The position numbers and the translations under genes were made by a program. Of a DNA stretch of 64,000 nt, positions 50,094-60,974 are shown one piece after another. Origin of the DNA: Ectobius pallidus (taxonomy: Eukaryota > Arthropoda > Insecta > Blattodea > Ectobiidae); assembly GCA_964059195.1 (NCBI GenBank), contig CAXKWD010000002.1, forward strand, positions 49,130,923 through 49,194,922. The letters run 5' to 3'. Within the stretch, counting starts at the first letter, position 1. Each line of letters starts with the position of its first letter. Below the pieces are notes generated by a model, which was given only the letters and a program-made list of their open reading frames with translations, made no database searches and was not told the DNA's origin.

Positions 50094-51040
50094 TTCCCTG
50101 TCGTGCTTTCGAAATGTAGAATAAACTTAAAAAAAACCTTTACTGAACTATAAACAAAAGTACTCTTTTTCTTGCTCACCGATCTGGTAACCCTAGTACA
50201 GGTTCTTAAAGAATTTAAAAGGATGTCCCCCATAAACTGAAATATAACTTGACATAATGAAAAAAAAATCCTACGTTTTATTGGGATGAGTTTTATTTAT
50301 GCCTAATTTAGACACATACGTTTACGGTCGACAAGAGAAACCTTCCAAGGGGTGTGAAATAGAGAAGGGGGTAGGGAAAAATATTAACGCCTCTGCAGAC
50401 GTATACGCATCGACGGATTTGACCTTTCGTACTTTGTCACACACAAGTTCTACCCTTCAGTTCAGCCACACCTTCCCTTCCCTTTGTGTAGGAATGTTTA
50501 TAAAGATGGCGTCTGTTTCTCCATGTTTGTCATCCCTTCTACACCCTTAAATAATATTTAAAATTAAAAAAAATATAGAAGAGAGAAATGAAACAAAAAG
50601 TTAAGCCTTCATGCTGTAGCAGTTGCAGGAAAAAGGTTGGAGACTTGTTTATAACAGATGTGCCACCTCCTACATAGACAAGTTAACTTTTTGTGTCGTC
50701 ACACAGTTTGTTTTTTCGTCGCCATGACGACACCTGTTCCCTAGGATGAAGTTTACACTTTCTTTTCTCTGTTCCTCCCTCTTTTCGCCTTATTAGTTGT
50801 TCTTCATGCACCTTGCAGCATGATCTTGCTTTATGGATGGGAACTGCTTCTGGGAAAGATATGGCTGCGTACATACACTTACACTGATGTGAACTCAGAC
50901 ACATGCTACTCTTGCTGCAGTCAATTGTGTGATACAGAACCATGCATCACACATGTACTGCCGGTTGCGAAAAGTTTGGGCCTGCTTTTGTTCGTTCTAG
51001 CGATTCCACATGAACACAGCACAAGTAATGAACTCTTACT
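50094..51040. other. Intron 2 sequence, no gene seen
   Basis: Moderately GC-rich in parts (50330-50550, 50690-51000) with no recognised coding similarity. The 83-86-codon frames here overlap on both strands and are not supported. Confidence 0.4.
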
Positions 51041-51760
51041 TTGGTAGAACCAAAATGTTTCACTTCTGCTGGTCTATCACTCTAGTTTCGGTCCCCATCT
51101 GTAGGCCTATAATTTTAAAATAAATTACATTACCGAGCGAGGTGGCCGAGATGGTAACGTCTTGAACCTGGGTTCAAATCCCATGGCCGGTCAATTTGAC
51201 ACGGATATTTTTCACGGTTTTTACAGTCGTAAAGGCAAATGCCGAATTGGATATTTACATACCATGAATCATCTCACTTGTATCATCTTGTATCATACCC
51301 ACTTAAATTAATATCAGTTGAAATTTACTCCATAAAAATACACCAATAATAGAAACAAATGACAATCAATAGTTCATGGACACACATCCCGAACACCTGA
51401 TATGGCCTCGCAGCTAAAAGGAGTATTAATTTTTTTTTTATTAAAATCTTCAAATCTAGAATTAAAAAAATAATATAAACTATTAATTTGTAATCCCTTT
51501 TAAATTAGTTTGTGTTGCCACTTTTTCTGTTCCGTCTTCCTTTTTGTATCATAATAATTATTGCTTATTTTATGTTATTATTTTCAACACTTGACACATG
51601 CCACTCTCAGCTTATACTTTTCTCCCCTTATTTTTTATTGTGTTAATTCCTCTACTTCTTAGTTTTAATATCAGGTTGATATAACACTTCTATTGTAAAA
51701 CACACAAAAATATAACTCTGAAACTGCCCCGAGCACGAGCTCCTGCTCTTTCAGGCTTTC
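51041..51760 (+). mobile_element. LINE 3' end (CR1/Jockey-like), split by a SINE
   Basis: The left part (51041-51130) translates with breaks to the same C-terminal block as the LINE at 57913-58314 (..CFTSAGL..FG P.LYN..). It resumes at 51440 and runs to the 3' UTR hairpin GAGCACGAGCTCCTGCTC near 51730. The reverse complement of 59150-59665 aligns with it on both sides of the SINE. Confidence 0.75.
51133..51440 (+). mobile_element. tRNA-derived SINE nested in a LINE
   Basis: The A-box region GGTGGCCGAGATGGTAACG and B-box GGTTCAAATCCCA are of tRNA-Ser/Leu type, followed by a core (CGTAAAGGCAAATGCCGAAT) and a tail ending GCAGCTAAAAGGAGTATTAA plus T-run. A second copy lies at 55709-55932. Confidence 0.85.
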
Positions 51761-52246
51761 AAGACCCTGGTGTGAGAATGATATGTGGTGTACCTTCGAG
51801 AACTCACTGTAAGCCACTTTTTACGGAACTAGGAATACTTACCTTGCCATCAATGTTTGTTCTGGACTGCCTTTTGTACGTTAAACGCAACTTGCATAAC
51901 GTTTCCACATGTTCAGCAATTCATAACTATTCTACCCGTAATAGATCCAATATTTATTTAAGAAAATTTAATTATAGCACAACTATGAATAGTTTTATAT
52001 GCTTGGCTTTTAAATTTTATAACTTCTTACCAACTGAAATAAGAAATATGTCATTCAATATGTTTAAAACATCAGTCAGAAAGACAATGTTGGCAAACCC
52101 ACTGTATAGCGTCCATGACCATTATAATATTAAATTTTAAATATTTCTTAAATTACTGTTTTAATAATGTTATAAATTAAATTAAATTGTATTCTAAACC
52201 ACGGCATCTCAATCTGTACATTATGTATGGCAATGAGGAAAATAAA

Positions 52247-52282
<36 letters not shown>
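51756..52282 (+). mobile_element. LINE 3' end (CR1/Jockey-like) with ATT tail
   Basis: A 122-codon open frame (51772-52140) carries RMICGVPSRTHCKPLFTELG, then an H-x-YSTRN motif, then FKFYNFLPTEIRN, the conserved order of the C-terminus of CR1/Jockey-type reverse transcriptases. The 3' UTR ends GGCAATGAGGAAAATAAAT followed by an ATT microsatellite (52246-52282). The 5' end is truncated; this stretch of frame is intact. Confidence 0.85.
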
Positions 52283-52286
<4 letters not shown>

Positions 52287-52774
52287 CGTTCTTTATTAAC
52301 TAATATTGATTCAATTGGTGTCTTTTTCTAAATATTAATGTTTTTTATTATTTGTATTCTATGTGAATTTTTTATATAGGCCTATTAGTGTCTATATAGT
52401 AGATATTGTACCTAGGTATGTGTGGTAGGCCTAGCCTATATTAAATAAATAAATAAATATAGTAATATAATATCTATGGAGAAGTTCACACGTATAAACA
52501 GTCATCGCTTGTATTGCTTGTTCATTGACAGTTAACCGACTGCAATAGGCCTATGTTTAATTTTATGAGGTTGTTTCCCTTCCTGTTATGCATAATTCTT
52601 TGTGCATAAAACTGTTTTGTTGGTCTTTTAAACATTTTGTGGATTTATATTAGGCATTAAGAAAGCTAAACTTCCTGGAATAGATCTGAAATAAACATTT
52701 TATTTTCCTTAAAAACAAGCAAGTGCCATAAGCAACACGAAAACGCCCATGATCGATGTTTATCGGAGTATTTA

Positions 52775-53260
52775 AGTTATTTTTTGCACTCCTTAGCTAG
52801 TAAGTGGTACTTACGAACGTTGTTTACATGGATCGTAAGTTGACATTCCCACACAGTCTTGTTGCTAAGGACGGTTGCGATGAGGTTAAATTACTTACGG
52901 TCCAAGCGCTACGTCATAATTCATTACGATACACTTCATAATACAAGCCTTTATGGGCACGGCCCCCAGGACAAATATTCGGTTCCCATAACAACAAACA
53001 CATGCGAATCACTTTCTGAAATAAACATCTATTTTCAAGAATGTATTTACATAATATTTTCAGGTAATATCACAATTAATATAATTAAATTGATATAAGT
53101 AACCGTCGTGCAAAAAATAGCATGCAACACACGGGCCGTAAAGGCATTTACGGGTCTCGAAAACTTAAAAACCCTCGGCTGCGCCTCGGGTTTTCAATCT
53201 GTTTCCTCGACCCGTAAACGTGCCTTACGGCACTTGTATCGCAATATACTATTTCTTCCC
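52775..53260 (+). repeat. Hairpin-ended dispersed repeat, copy 2
   Basis: Matches the reverse complement of 16660-17140. The terminal hairpin is kept (GGCCGTAAAGGCATTTACGG around 53135, partner around 53210, inner AAAACTTAAAAACCCTCGG with CGGGTTTTCAA), but the arm sequences differ from copy 1. Confidence 0.7.
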
Positions 53261-53851
53261 TTTCTGTTTTAATTTAGCATCATGATATCGGAAACAGGAC
53301 GAAGATTTATTCGTAAATTCATATGAGTGAGGAAGTATCATTATTTCCTATCCCACATGATCCTGGAGTGAAGGAATTGGGTGCAGATTGTCAGGACGAA
53401 TCACATCCTGAAAATCTTGATGATCTTCGTTATCAGAACAGACAGGATATGACTGAAACACATTTACTGATTTACTCATCGCCAGTAAAATTAGATTAGA
53501 CAGATCCGCTCTAAAGCGCGTGACTCAAATGTCAACATATGTGAAGTCAAGCGTCTTACAGGTGCTTGCCCATGATTTTTTTTTTTAGCTAAATTATATG
53601 AGCGTACCTCTTCCAATAAGGTGGAATAGGTATGAACCAGTCATGTTAAGGGACCCTGGAGTTTTGAAATTTCCACTTTTTTTATTTATTTACTTTCATT
53701 TTTACATTGTTCATAAACTTCATCAATAATATTATTTCCCACAAAAATTCCAACTTCCTTGTCCCTTTAGTTTCTGAGACAAAAATGTTTAAAACATTTT
53801 TAATATGTACGCTACAAGAACAATAAAACTTCCCTGCGCATTAGGTTTTCG
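53261..53851. other. Intron 2 sequence, no gene seen
   Basis: AT-rich, no recognised coding similarity. Confidence 0.4.
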
Positions 53852-54029
53852 CAGTGGCGGACGCAGAGGGGGGGATTGGGGGGATAGATCCCCCCCCGAA
53901 ATTTGAAAAAAAGGCTATATATGCACTCTAAGTGGCCAGTTTTATAAACTAATTGTATAATATGTAAGTTAATTAATTTTTTTAGTATTCAAATCCCCCC
54001 CCCCGAAAAAAATTCTGCGTCCGCCACTG
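53852..54029. mobile_element. Short hAT-like MITE, 178 bp
   Basis: TIRs CAGTGGCGGACGCAGA and TCTGCGTCCGCCACTG, then G-run/C-run. Perfect 8-bp duplication GGTTTTCG (53844-53851 and 54030-54037). Confidence 0.95.
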
Positions 54030-54539
54030 GGTTTTCGTATGGAGCACTATTGATATTTATGCTAATTTAGAATAATTTTATATAGAGAGTTTTAAGCTAG
54101 ATTTTTTAGTTAATTTGCAACGATTTTTTGAATTAGGCCTATGTATCATTTAATTTTTAATTATATGTTTTTATCTCGATCGTTTGTTTTTTAAACTTAA
54201 ATATTAGTGATTTTTAAAATGTTGCTGAATAGCTTCATAGATTTGTTACTCATGAGCATTTGAGGAAATTTTAGAAAACGTCTTGCCCGTTTTGAAGATG
54301 TAAAAACGTAGTTTTGAAAAAGAAATGCCATTTTAAATCGAGTCAAAATTTGCTTAACTAATGTCTTCAACTAATAAAATACTTTCTTCCACATAAACGT
54401 TTTCTGTATTCTTTATGATAATTTTTCCATTCCGGTTCAACTTTCTTATGTACAGCTGCACTAGAACAAATTCTATTTATATATATTTTGGCATAATTTG
54501 TTATATTAAAAATAATAATGTAACAAAATGATAAGCGTT

Positions 54540-54810
54540 AACCTCCGCCCACCGAAGATTACCTTGAGATGTAGCCTTCCAGTCTCCTTGAGATTATACA
54601 GCCCACATGACGCATCCTGTTGGCGGCTTATCGCAGGCAGGAGTGGGGTCATTATCAGGAGGGGGCTGTAGCCCATATCCTATGTCAGGGTGTGTACGGT
54701 GTTTTCATTTCCCGAGATAACACAACCTCCACAGTACGCCCCATATGACTACCAGAAGGTGTGCCCGTCCTGCGATAATATCTGACCCATGTCCACCGAC
54801 ACAAATAGGG
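54540..54810. promoter_or_regulatory. GC-richer block with GATA-type sites
   Basis: CTTATC 54627, TTATCA 54653, AGATAA 54715 and CGATAA 54773 in an apparently unique block of near 50 percent GC. GATA factors drive insect blood and fat-body enhancers, so an enhancer is possible but unproven. Confidence 0.25.
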
Positions 54811-54883
54811 GTCTGTGGATTTTTAGGTTTCCTTCCTAAAATGCTATAGAAATAACCTGCTAAAAATACAGTTCAATATATAA

Positions 54884-55692
54884 CAGGGTCTCGATTATCC
54901 GACCTTCGGTCATCCGACATTCCGTATTATCCGGCACTGTTCGTTATAGACTATTTTTGTAGACTTCATAACCGTACGCTATAATATCCCGCGATGCCGG
55001 GCTGTGGAACTGTGTAAACAGCACTAGAGCAGAGGAAAAAAATCCCTTTAGGCAGGCCTACAGGGTGAGGTAGATTTCGAAGTGCTAAATCTTGCCTTAT
55101 ATGAGAGCTATCGAGAAACCAGTTATTGATTTGTAGAGTACTCATCAAGAGCTTTTCAACGATACCCCATAAGACGTGGTTTCAAAAATTTCGAATTTGG
55201 GACCGAGATATAAATTTTTCAAAATTTCAACCCCCTCCTCCGACCCTCCCCCTTGGGCCAATTTTGCTCATTAACGAACTTGTCCGAACTAATGGGCCTA
55301 GAAATAACATAATAAAATTTGGTTCAAATATCTTCAAAATTACGGCCGCTAGCGTGTAAAGATATATAGCCTATATATAATATATATATCACAATTTTTT
55401 TTTTAACGGGCGGTGGTTTCGTACTTAGGGAGGCATGAAACGTAAAGATATGAAGGAATTTTTCGAAAGTCATGACATGGTATCGATTGCAATAGGTAGA
55501 TTTTTCGTCGAAATCTACCTAAAAGTTAAACAAGATGACGCCTTGGAGGTGTCGTGGTGGCTAAAGCTGTAGACATCATATGATATTTCGACGTTTTGTT
55601 ACGTATTTCTTTGTTTTTCTGCACTATCCGACTTTTCAGTGATCCGACGTACTTCAGGTCCAGTTTAGTTCGGATAGTCAAGACTTTGCTGT
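54884..55692. mobile_element. Pogo/Tigger-like element remnant, 809 bp
   Basis: Left end CAGGGTCTCGATTATCCGAC with a second TCATCCGACATTCCG. The right end, reverse-complemented, is CAGCAAAGTCTTGACTATCC, also with repeated ATCCGA. These are typical pogo/Tigger termini. TA follows the right end; the left TA is mutated. No DDE transposase was recognised. Confidence 0.6.
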
Positions 55693-55708
55693 ATTAAGTT
55701 TTCATAAC

Positions 55709-55932
55709 CGAGCAAGGTGGCCGAGAGGTAACGTCTTGGACTCGCATTCGGCAGGTCCCAGTTTCAAATCCCCTGGCCGGCTAATTTGAAATGGGTTTTT
55801 TCATGGTTTCCCCAGTCGTAAAGGCAGATGACGAATTGGATATATACATACCATGAATCATCCTCACTATTTCATCTTGTATCATATCCACTTAAATTAA
55901 TATCAGTTGAAATTTACTCCATAAAAATACAC
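55709..55932 (+). mobile_element. tRNA-derived SINE, second copy
   Basis: CCGAGCAAGGTGGCCGAGAG, a B-box-like GTTTCAAATCCCC, the CAGTCGTAAAGGCAGATG core and TTAATATCAGTTGAAATTTA match 51133-51440, but the copy stops after CCATAAAAATACAC, about 80 bp short. Confidence 0.85.
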
Positions 55933-57554
55933 TTCCGCGCGCATATCTTGAGGGTTCTTTTCGGCTAATGTTATATAGTGTTAGAAGATGGCCAAATTGC
56001 AACTTACGCACTATCGTAAAAAATAGTCTTTGACTCTATGTTAAATTATTTATATTTATAGTAGGCCTATATATTTACTCGTATTTCTTTCGACGTTTAT
56101 TTATTTATTTATTTATTTATTTTCTTCGTTTTCCGAACTCAGAAAAAAAGTGAAAATTCCCACATTCTGCATTAGTTTATCGAAGGAAACACGGTAAAAT
56201 GGTCTTATTAGCCATATGTTTGTAAGTCTTTGCTTCGACATTTCTTTCTTGATATATCGTAAATTGTAGTATTTTTGCCCAGAATTCTTGAATTATTATT
56301 TTTCTGGCTCGAACGATTTACCCAGAAACACAGACTAAGAGAAAATATCTTTCTGACACTGGTAAAGCCGACAGCAAATGCTTTCCATATTGTGGCAGGG
56401 TAGGGGAGGACAACAGGAAACTCGGCTGAGAAGGTGTAGCCGTAAACAATAAAACTGGATGTTTTTGGAGAATCCTATGTAAATATTTACCAGTTGGAAA
56501 GATCTTTTTTATTTGTCCGTCCCCATCTTCTTTATTACAACCTGTGTCATTATTAAGGAATAGGTTTGATGTATTTTTAAACACTGCACAAAAGGAAATA
56601 ATAACTTTGATCATTGGTAACCCCACGAGATATAGACCTATTTTCAAAAACCAAGTTGTATAAAATAATGTGCTTTCGTTCTGTTCACTGGCAGTATGCG
56701 ACGTATTAATCTCTGCAGCACGTTTGATGCCTTACGTGTAAAGTAACGAGCTGACGTTTTATCAGCTGAAGTTGCATCCTTGCGACCCTAGGAAGCATAT
56801 TATAAGATTAACGATTGCGATTGGTTTATATCCGAGGAATTGATAGACGCTATTGTCAGTATCAAACACGGGGCATACGAATGGAATAGTCTCTCTAAAT
56901 AACGTTGAGTGTTGTTAATTCGTTTTAGGCTGTCTGCCATAAGTCGTAATAATTTCGTGATCTTTGCAGTCAAAATTCATTTATTTTAGGAATAGAATTT
57001 CATTTGTAAGACTTGAGGCTTGGTCGACGCTCAGTTTCGGGGGCCATAAGCCGAATAAGTTCCATGAAGAAGGCCGCAGAAGTGACAGCGGCCGAAAGCT
57101 TAGATATTTTAGACCACTTAGAGCCCACTAAACTGTTAAGAATTGCGTTTATTTTGCAAGATAAATAGTTTCCTGTCGAATGTATTTAACTCCTTTCGAA
57201 GAAATTAAGTTTTAATCCTTATCTGTTTCCATACATTTTTTTTTTCGGGAATATTCTCATCAGTCGATTTACCATATTCTCAAATCCTGAAGACTGAACT
57301 GTCACATGGATCAGAAGTCGAATTCTCTCGTGAACTAGTAGTTTGTTGTTGCAAACTGATGTAAGCGAACTGTCGTTTTATTTACCACAAATCTGTCTGC
57401 TTCGTCAATAGGATAGTGGCAAAGATTGGTTGCTATTAATATTTATTTCTTTAAGCCCCTGAATCATTTTCGCTTGAAAATTAACGTGAGATATATATTT
57501 TTAATTTTTTTATTCTCGAACTCCATGTGCAGTAGGATTTTACCATATTTTTTA
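55933..57554. other. Intron 2 sequence, no gene seen
   Basis: AT-rich; TTTA run at 56096-56122. The 109-codon minus-strand frame at 56318-56647 has no family features. Confidence 0.4.
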
Positions 57555-57717
57555 TTTTTTTTATTTATTTACCATCGTAAAACATAAAATATACGTATCA
57601 TAACTAATGCCCGAATGAGCAAAAGCTCGTGCTCGGGCTCAGCTCAGCAAATAGAAAACAGAGATCACTGGAAATTAGAAAACCAAAAATTCAGGGCAAA
57701 GCGACGCTACATACAAA

Positions 57718-57752
<35 letters not shown>

Positions 57753-58520
57753 GCATACACAAATACACACACAAAACAAGGCAAATTGTAAATAACATAA
57801 ATCAAAAGCAAAACACAATATATATTAAACATTATGTGTTAGAGAGGAATTACAAGCACGAGTAGCCAAAATGAAAAGAAAAAAATTGGGATATAGTAAA
57901 ATGAGTCGTGCATTAGGTTGAATAAATTTTATAAGTTTGTTTCTTGAATCTGTCTAAATTTAGTTTACATAGTTCAGGATGAGCTCTTATTAGTGAGTTG
58001 TATAATCTTGGGCCGAAATTTATACTGTGATTTAATCCAGCAGTGGTAAAACATTTGGGTTCATATAGAATAGAATTTTGATTCAGTCTGGTGAGGTAGT
58101 GATGAGGATTGTTGATTTTGAAAATATTTATATTCTTATGGAAGAAAGTCAGTAATTTGAGTTTGTATATTTGTTCAATATTTAAGACATTCAATTCCGA
58201 AAATAATAGTTTCGTGGGGTAATCAGCAGGTTTACTCAGACATATTTTAATGAACTTTTTCTGTAGAATTTCTAAAGGCAAGCGGTTGGATTTAGCTATT
58301 CCTCCCCAACCCAATATGCCATATTGTAATCAGATTCAACTAATGCTAAGTAAATTAAACTCAAGATATGAGGTTGTAAATAAGAACGGAGGTTTGTGAT
58401 AAATGTGATAGGCCTACTGCAAAGGTTGCAGGAGGGTCCGTCGTTTCCTTTTTTCACTTCAACCTTGCGGCTGACAAGCCCTGGTCTTGTCTTCTGATTT
58501 TTTTTTTTGTTCACCTCTGC
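57555..58520 (-). mobile_element. LINE 3' end (CR1/Jockey-like), minus strand
   Basis: Two overlapping minus-strand frames (58514-58296 and 58314-57913) read LSLIYLALVESDYNMAYW, then QKKFIKICLSKP, LFSELNVLNIEQIYKLKLL, HHYLTRLNQNS and FGPRLYNSLI, the standard C-terminal order. A frameshift joins them near 58305. The 3' UTR holds a CA microsatellite (57718-57751), a GAGCAAAAGCTCGTGCTCGG hairpin (about 57617) and a TTTATTT end. Confidence 0.85.
57718..57751. repeat. CA microsatellite
   Basis: Sixteen CA units within the LINE 3' UTR. Confidence 0.95.
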
Positions 58521-59149
58521 GAGAATAAAATATTTATTGTTCTTAAAGGCCTATTTCTGTATTTAAGTAATTTTAGGCCCATGAAAGGAACCAAAAGTTA
58601 GTGAAATGTTGCTCTGCAGATCAAGATTGTGTGTTAGAAATACTGTGAAAGGAGCAAACCGATGCAAGCCTATAAAACATGTCATTCTAATTTTGCTTAA
58701 AATTCTCCCTTGAATCTCAGATTTAATAGCTCAAGTAACCATTTGGTAAAGGCTGATTACATTGATAAGTTACTAACGTTTGAATATGGCGTTATTGTAA
58801 ACGCTGAAGCAAGTATAATAGAGTAAATGCAATTCTGATTATCTCTCCGGAGGAAATGAGGTGTTTGACTTGTGATGATTTGCTGTAAGAGAAGGCACAT
58901 GATGGTTAGAAATGACTTCATTCCGGCAGGAAGCAGTGGTTAACACCAAGCAAAAAGTTAACAGAGATTATTTAACAAGGAAAAAATTTGACATCTCCGC
59001 AACAAGTGCTATGTTTGTGTTAGATCTGATTCCAGGATGGGAAAACAAACCACAAACCTGAACTTAGCCTGAGATTGCCTTATTTGAGAGTTACGACGTT
59101 TTAAATGGGTACACTCAGAGTGGACTTACAGAAGGAACGAACCGCTGAT

Positions 59150-59665
59150 CATCATTAATTTTTTTATTTAATCATTACGTAAATACATAAAATAGTACAT
59201 AGGTTGGCCCTGTAGCCCTGAAAGAGCAGGATATCGTGATCGGGGGAGTTCTAGTGTTAGCCTACATTTATATAGGCCTTTGTCTGAGAATTGGAATTTA
59301 ATATTAATGTAAATTTATCTTAGTACTAAGAAATAAAACATCTTGAAAAATTTTAGGGGAGAAAGATGAAAGCTGAGAGCTAGGCAATGACTCAAGTGAT
59401 AAAAGTAATAATGATTCTAATAATGAAAAATAAGCAATAATTATCATGATAGAGTACCAGAAAGGCGGCGCAAAAGAGGCTAAAACTAATTTAAAAGACA
59501 TTAAAATTAGTATTTGTATATTTTATCAATTCTAGATTTAAGACTCGATACCTAAATTTGAATAAACCTGGATGCAATTTGACTTTAGAATTACACAGAT
59601 GAGGACCGAAACTAGAGCTATGTGACAGACCAGCAGAAGTGAAACGTTTGGTTCTACTCAAGTAC
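59150..59665 (-). mobile_element. LINE 3' end (CR1/Jockey-like), minus strand
   Basis: The reverse complement encodes RFTSAGLSHSSSFGPHLCNS and a basic tail, matching 57913-58314, then a 3' UTR with CCCCCGATCACGATATCCTG and a final AAATAAAAAAA. Closest relative in the window is 51041-51760. Confidence 0.8.
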
Positions 59666-59724
59666 TAAATAATGTTTTAATTGTAAGCAAATTAGTATAT
59701 ATTATTCAGTGTAGTCAATCTTTG

Positions 59725-59985
59725 GCATGTGTGGTGCAGAGATAGCATGGCAGCCTCTTGATCCAAGGTTCACGGGTTCTAACCTCCGGACAATACTTCC
59801 CGGTCCTTCGTTACCCTGGTGATAGTTTCTTCCGAGTTGATCAGCTGCTACCTGGTACACTACTCTGTATAGGGAAATGAGCGTTACCTAACTCTCATTC
59901 GTTAATGAACCCCCCCCCCCTCAAGAGGCCCCCTATGCTCTAGGCACGAAGCCCCGTGATTTTAAAGGAGTACTATGCAAACAGA
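59725..59985 (+). mobile_element. Possible tRNA-derived SINE
   Basis: GATAGCATGGCAGCCTCTTG and ACGGGTTCTAACCTCC stand at A/B-box-like spacing, followed by an unassigned body and a C-run at about 59911. Confidence 0.4.
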
Positions 59986-60169
59986 ATTAAAATGTTAAAT
60001 TCTTGAGCGTATTTGTCGGTTCCTTCTTCATTGATGTTAAAAATGGATGCACATTTCATCCTTCGGTCAACTTCAGTCCTTTATCAGTCGGGTCTATCCT
60101 AACTCAGCTGCATAGGCTACTGTAGTCTGCGAGTGCTACTTTTGTACAATACATGCACAAATCACAATA

Positions 60170-60294
60170 TAAACCAATAGGAAGAAGGAGTGTCGGGAGA
60201 CCGAGGACAAGATGGTGAAGCCGGAACAGGCAAAGGTGCCTAAACCTGGATTGTCAGAAGAAGAAGAAGAAGAAGAAGAAGAAGAAGAAGAAGA
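60170..60294 (+). mobile_element. LINE tail ending in a GAA array
   Basis: Across frames: PIGRRSVGRPRTRW, the RTE-like tail motif, then about 35 bp and a GAA array of about 13 units (60256-60294). Confidence 0.65.
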
Positions 60295-60974
60295 CATGCA
60301 CAAATCTAACTTTAAAATAATCAGTGTTATAACCTGAAGTTTTTTTGTAGTTTTAATATTTTGTCGAGTATAATAATAGGCCTACTGTTTGTTAGGAGAT
60401 AAGTTGTTTTAATTATATATTAACTAAAATATTAGGCCTAATCACTTAGGAATCAGTTTTGTAAATGTATTCAAATTTACCATGTTTGCTTATCTCATAT
60501 AATGACATTTCTTTAAAGTAACAGTAATAAATTGCAATTCTGAAAGTAGTGTATTTATTTTGAGAGATTTGCTATTTGTAAAAAAAAAAAATATTATTAT
60601 TATTGCCGTAAATTTCTGTTACCTTGTTTATTTTTACTGTATACTAGTGTATTGCATTCAAACCGAGAGTTAAGTTGATACTTTACTAAACATATTTTAT
60701 ATTTTGTAATCATACTTTTTTCAAGCTTCTTCTATTTTGTATGTTCTGTTGTAAACCATTTATTAAGAAGCCAACTAATTTTGGGAAATCGTCTGAAATC
60801 AAGATTTAAATGGTTATTCAAGTATGTTCAACATGTTTTCAAACTTACTAAACAGTGATCATGAATGACGACCGATTATTAGGCCTATGTAGTTTGCCAT
60901 TTAATTGCAATTAAACGCAGTTATAATTTCGTTCTTATTCTACTATTATACTGGTCTGCCTAAATGGTAATAAA

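Noticed and set aside
50024..50233. Poly-Ile frame on the minus strand
   Set aside because: Produced by the TAA microsatellite.
51133..51210. Possible functional tRNA-Ser/Leu gene
   Set aside because: Boxes A and B are present, but the acceptor stem does not pair and the sequence continues into a SINE body shared with 55709-55932.
56318..56647. 109-codon minus-strand frame
   Set aside because: No family features and no supporting context.
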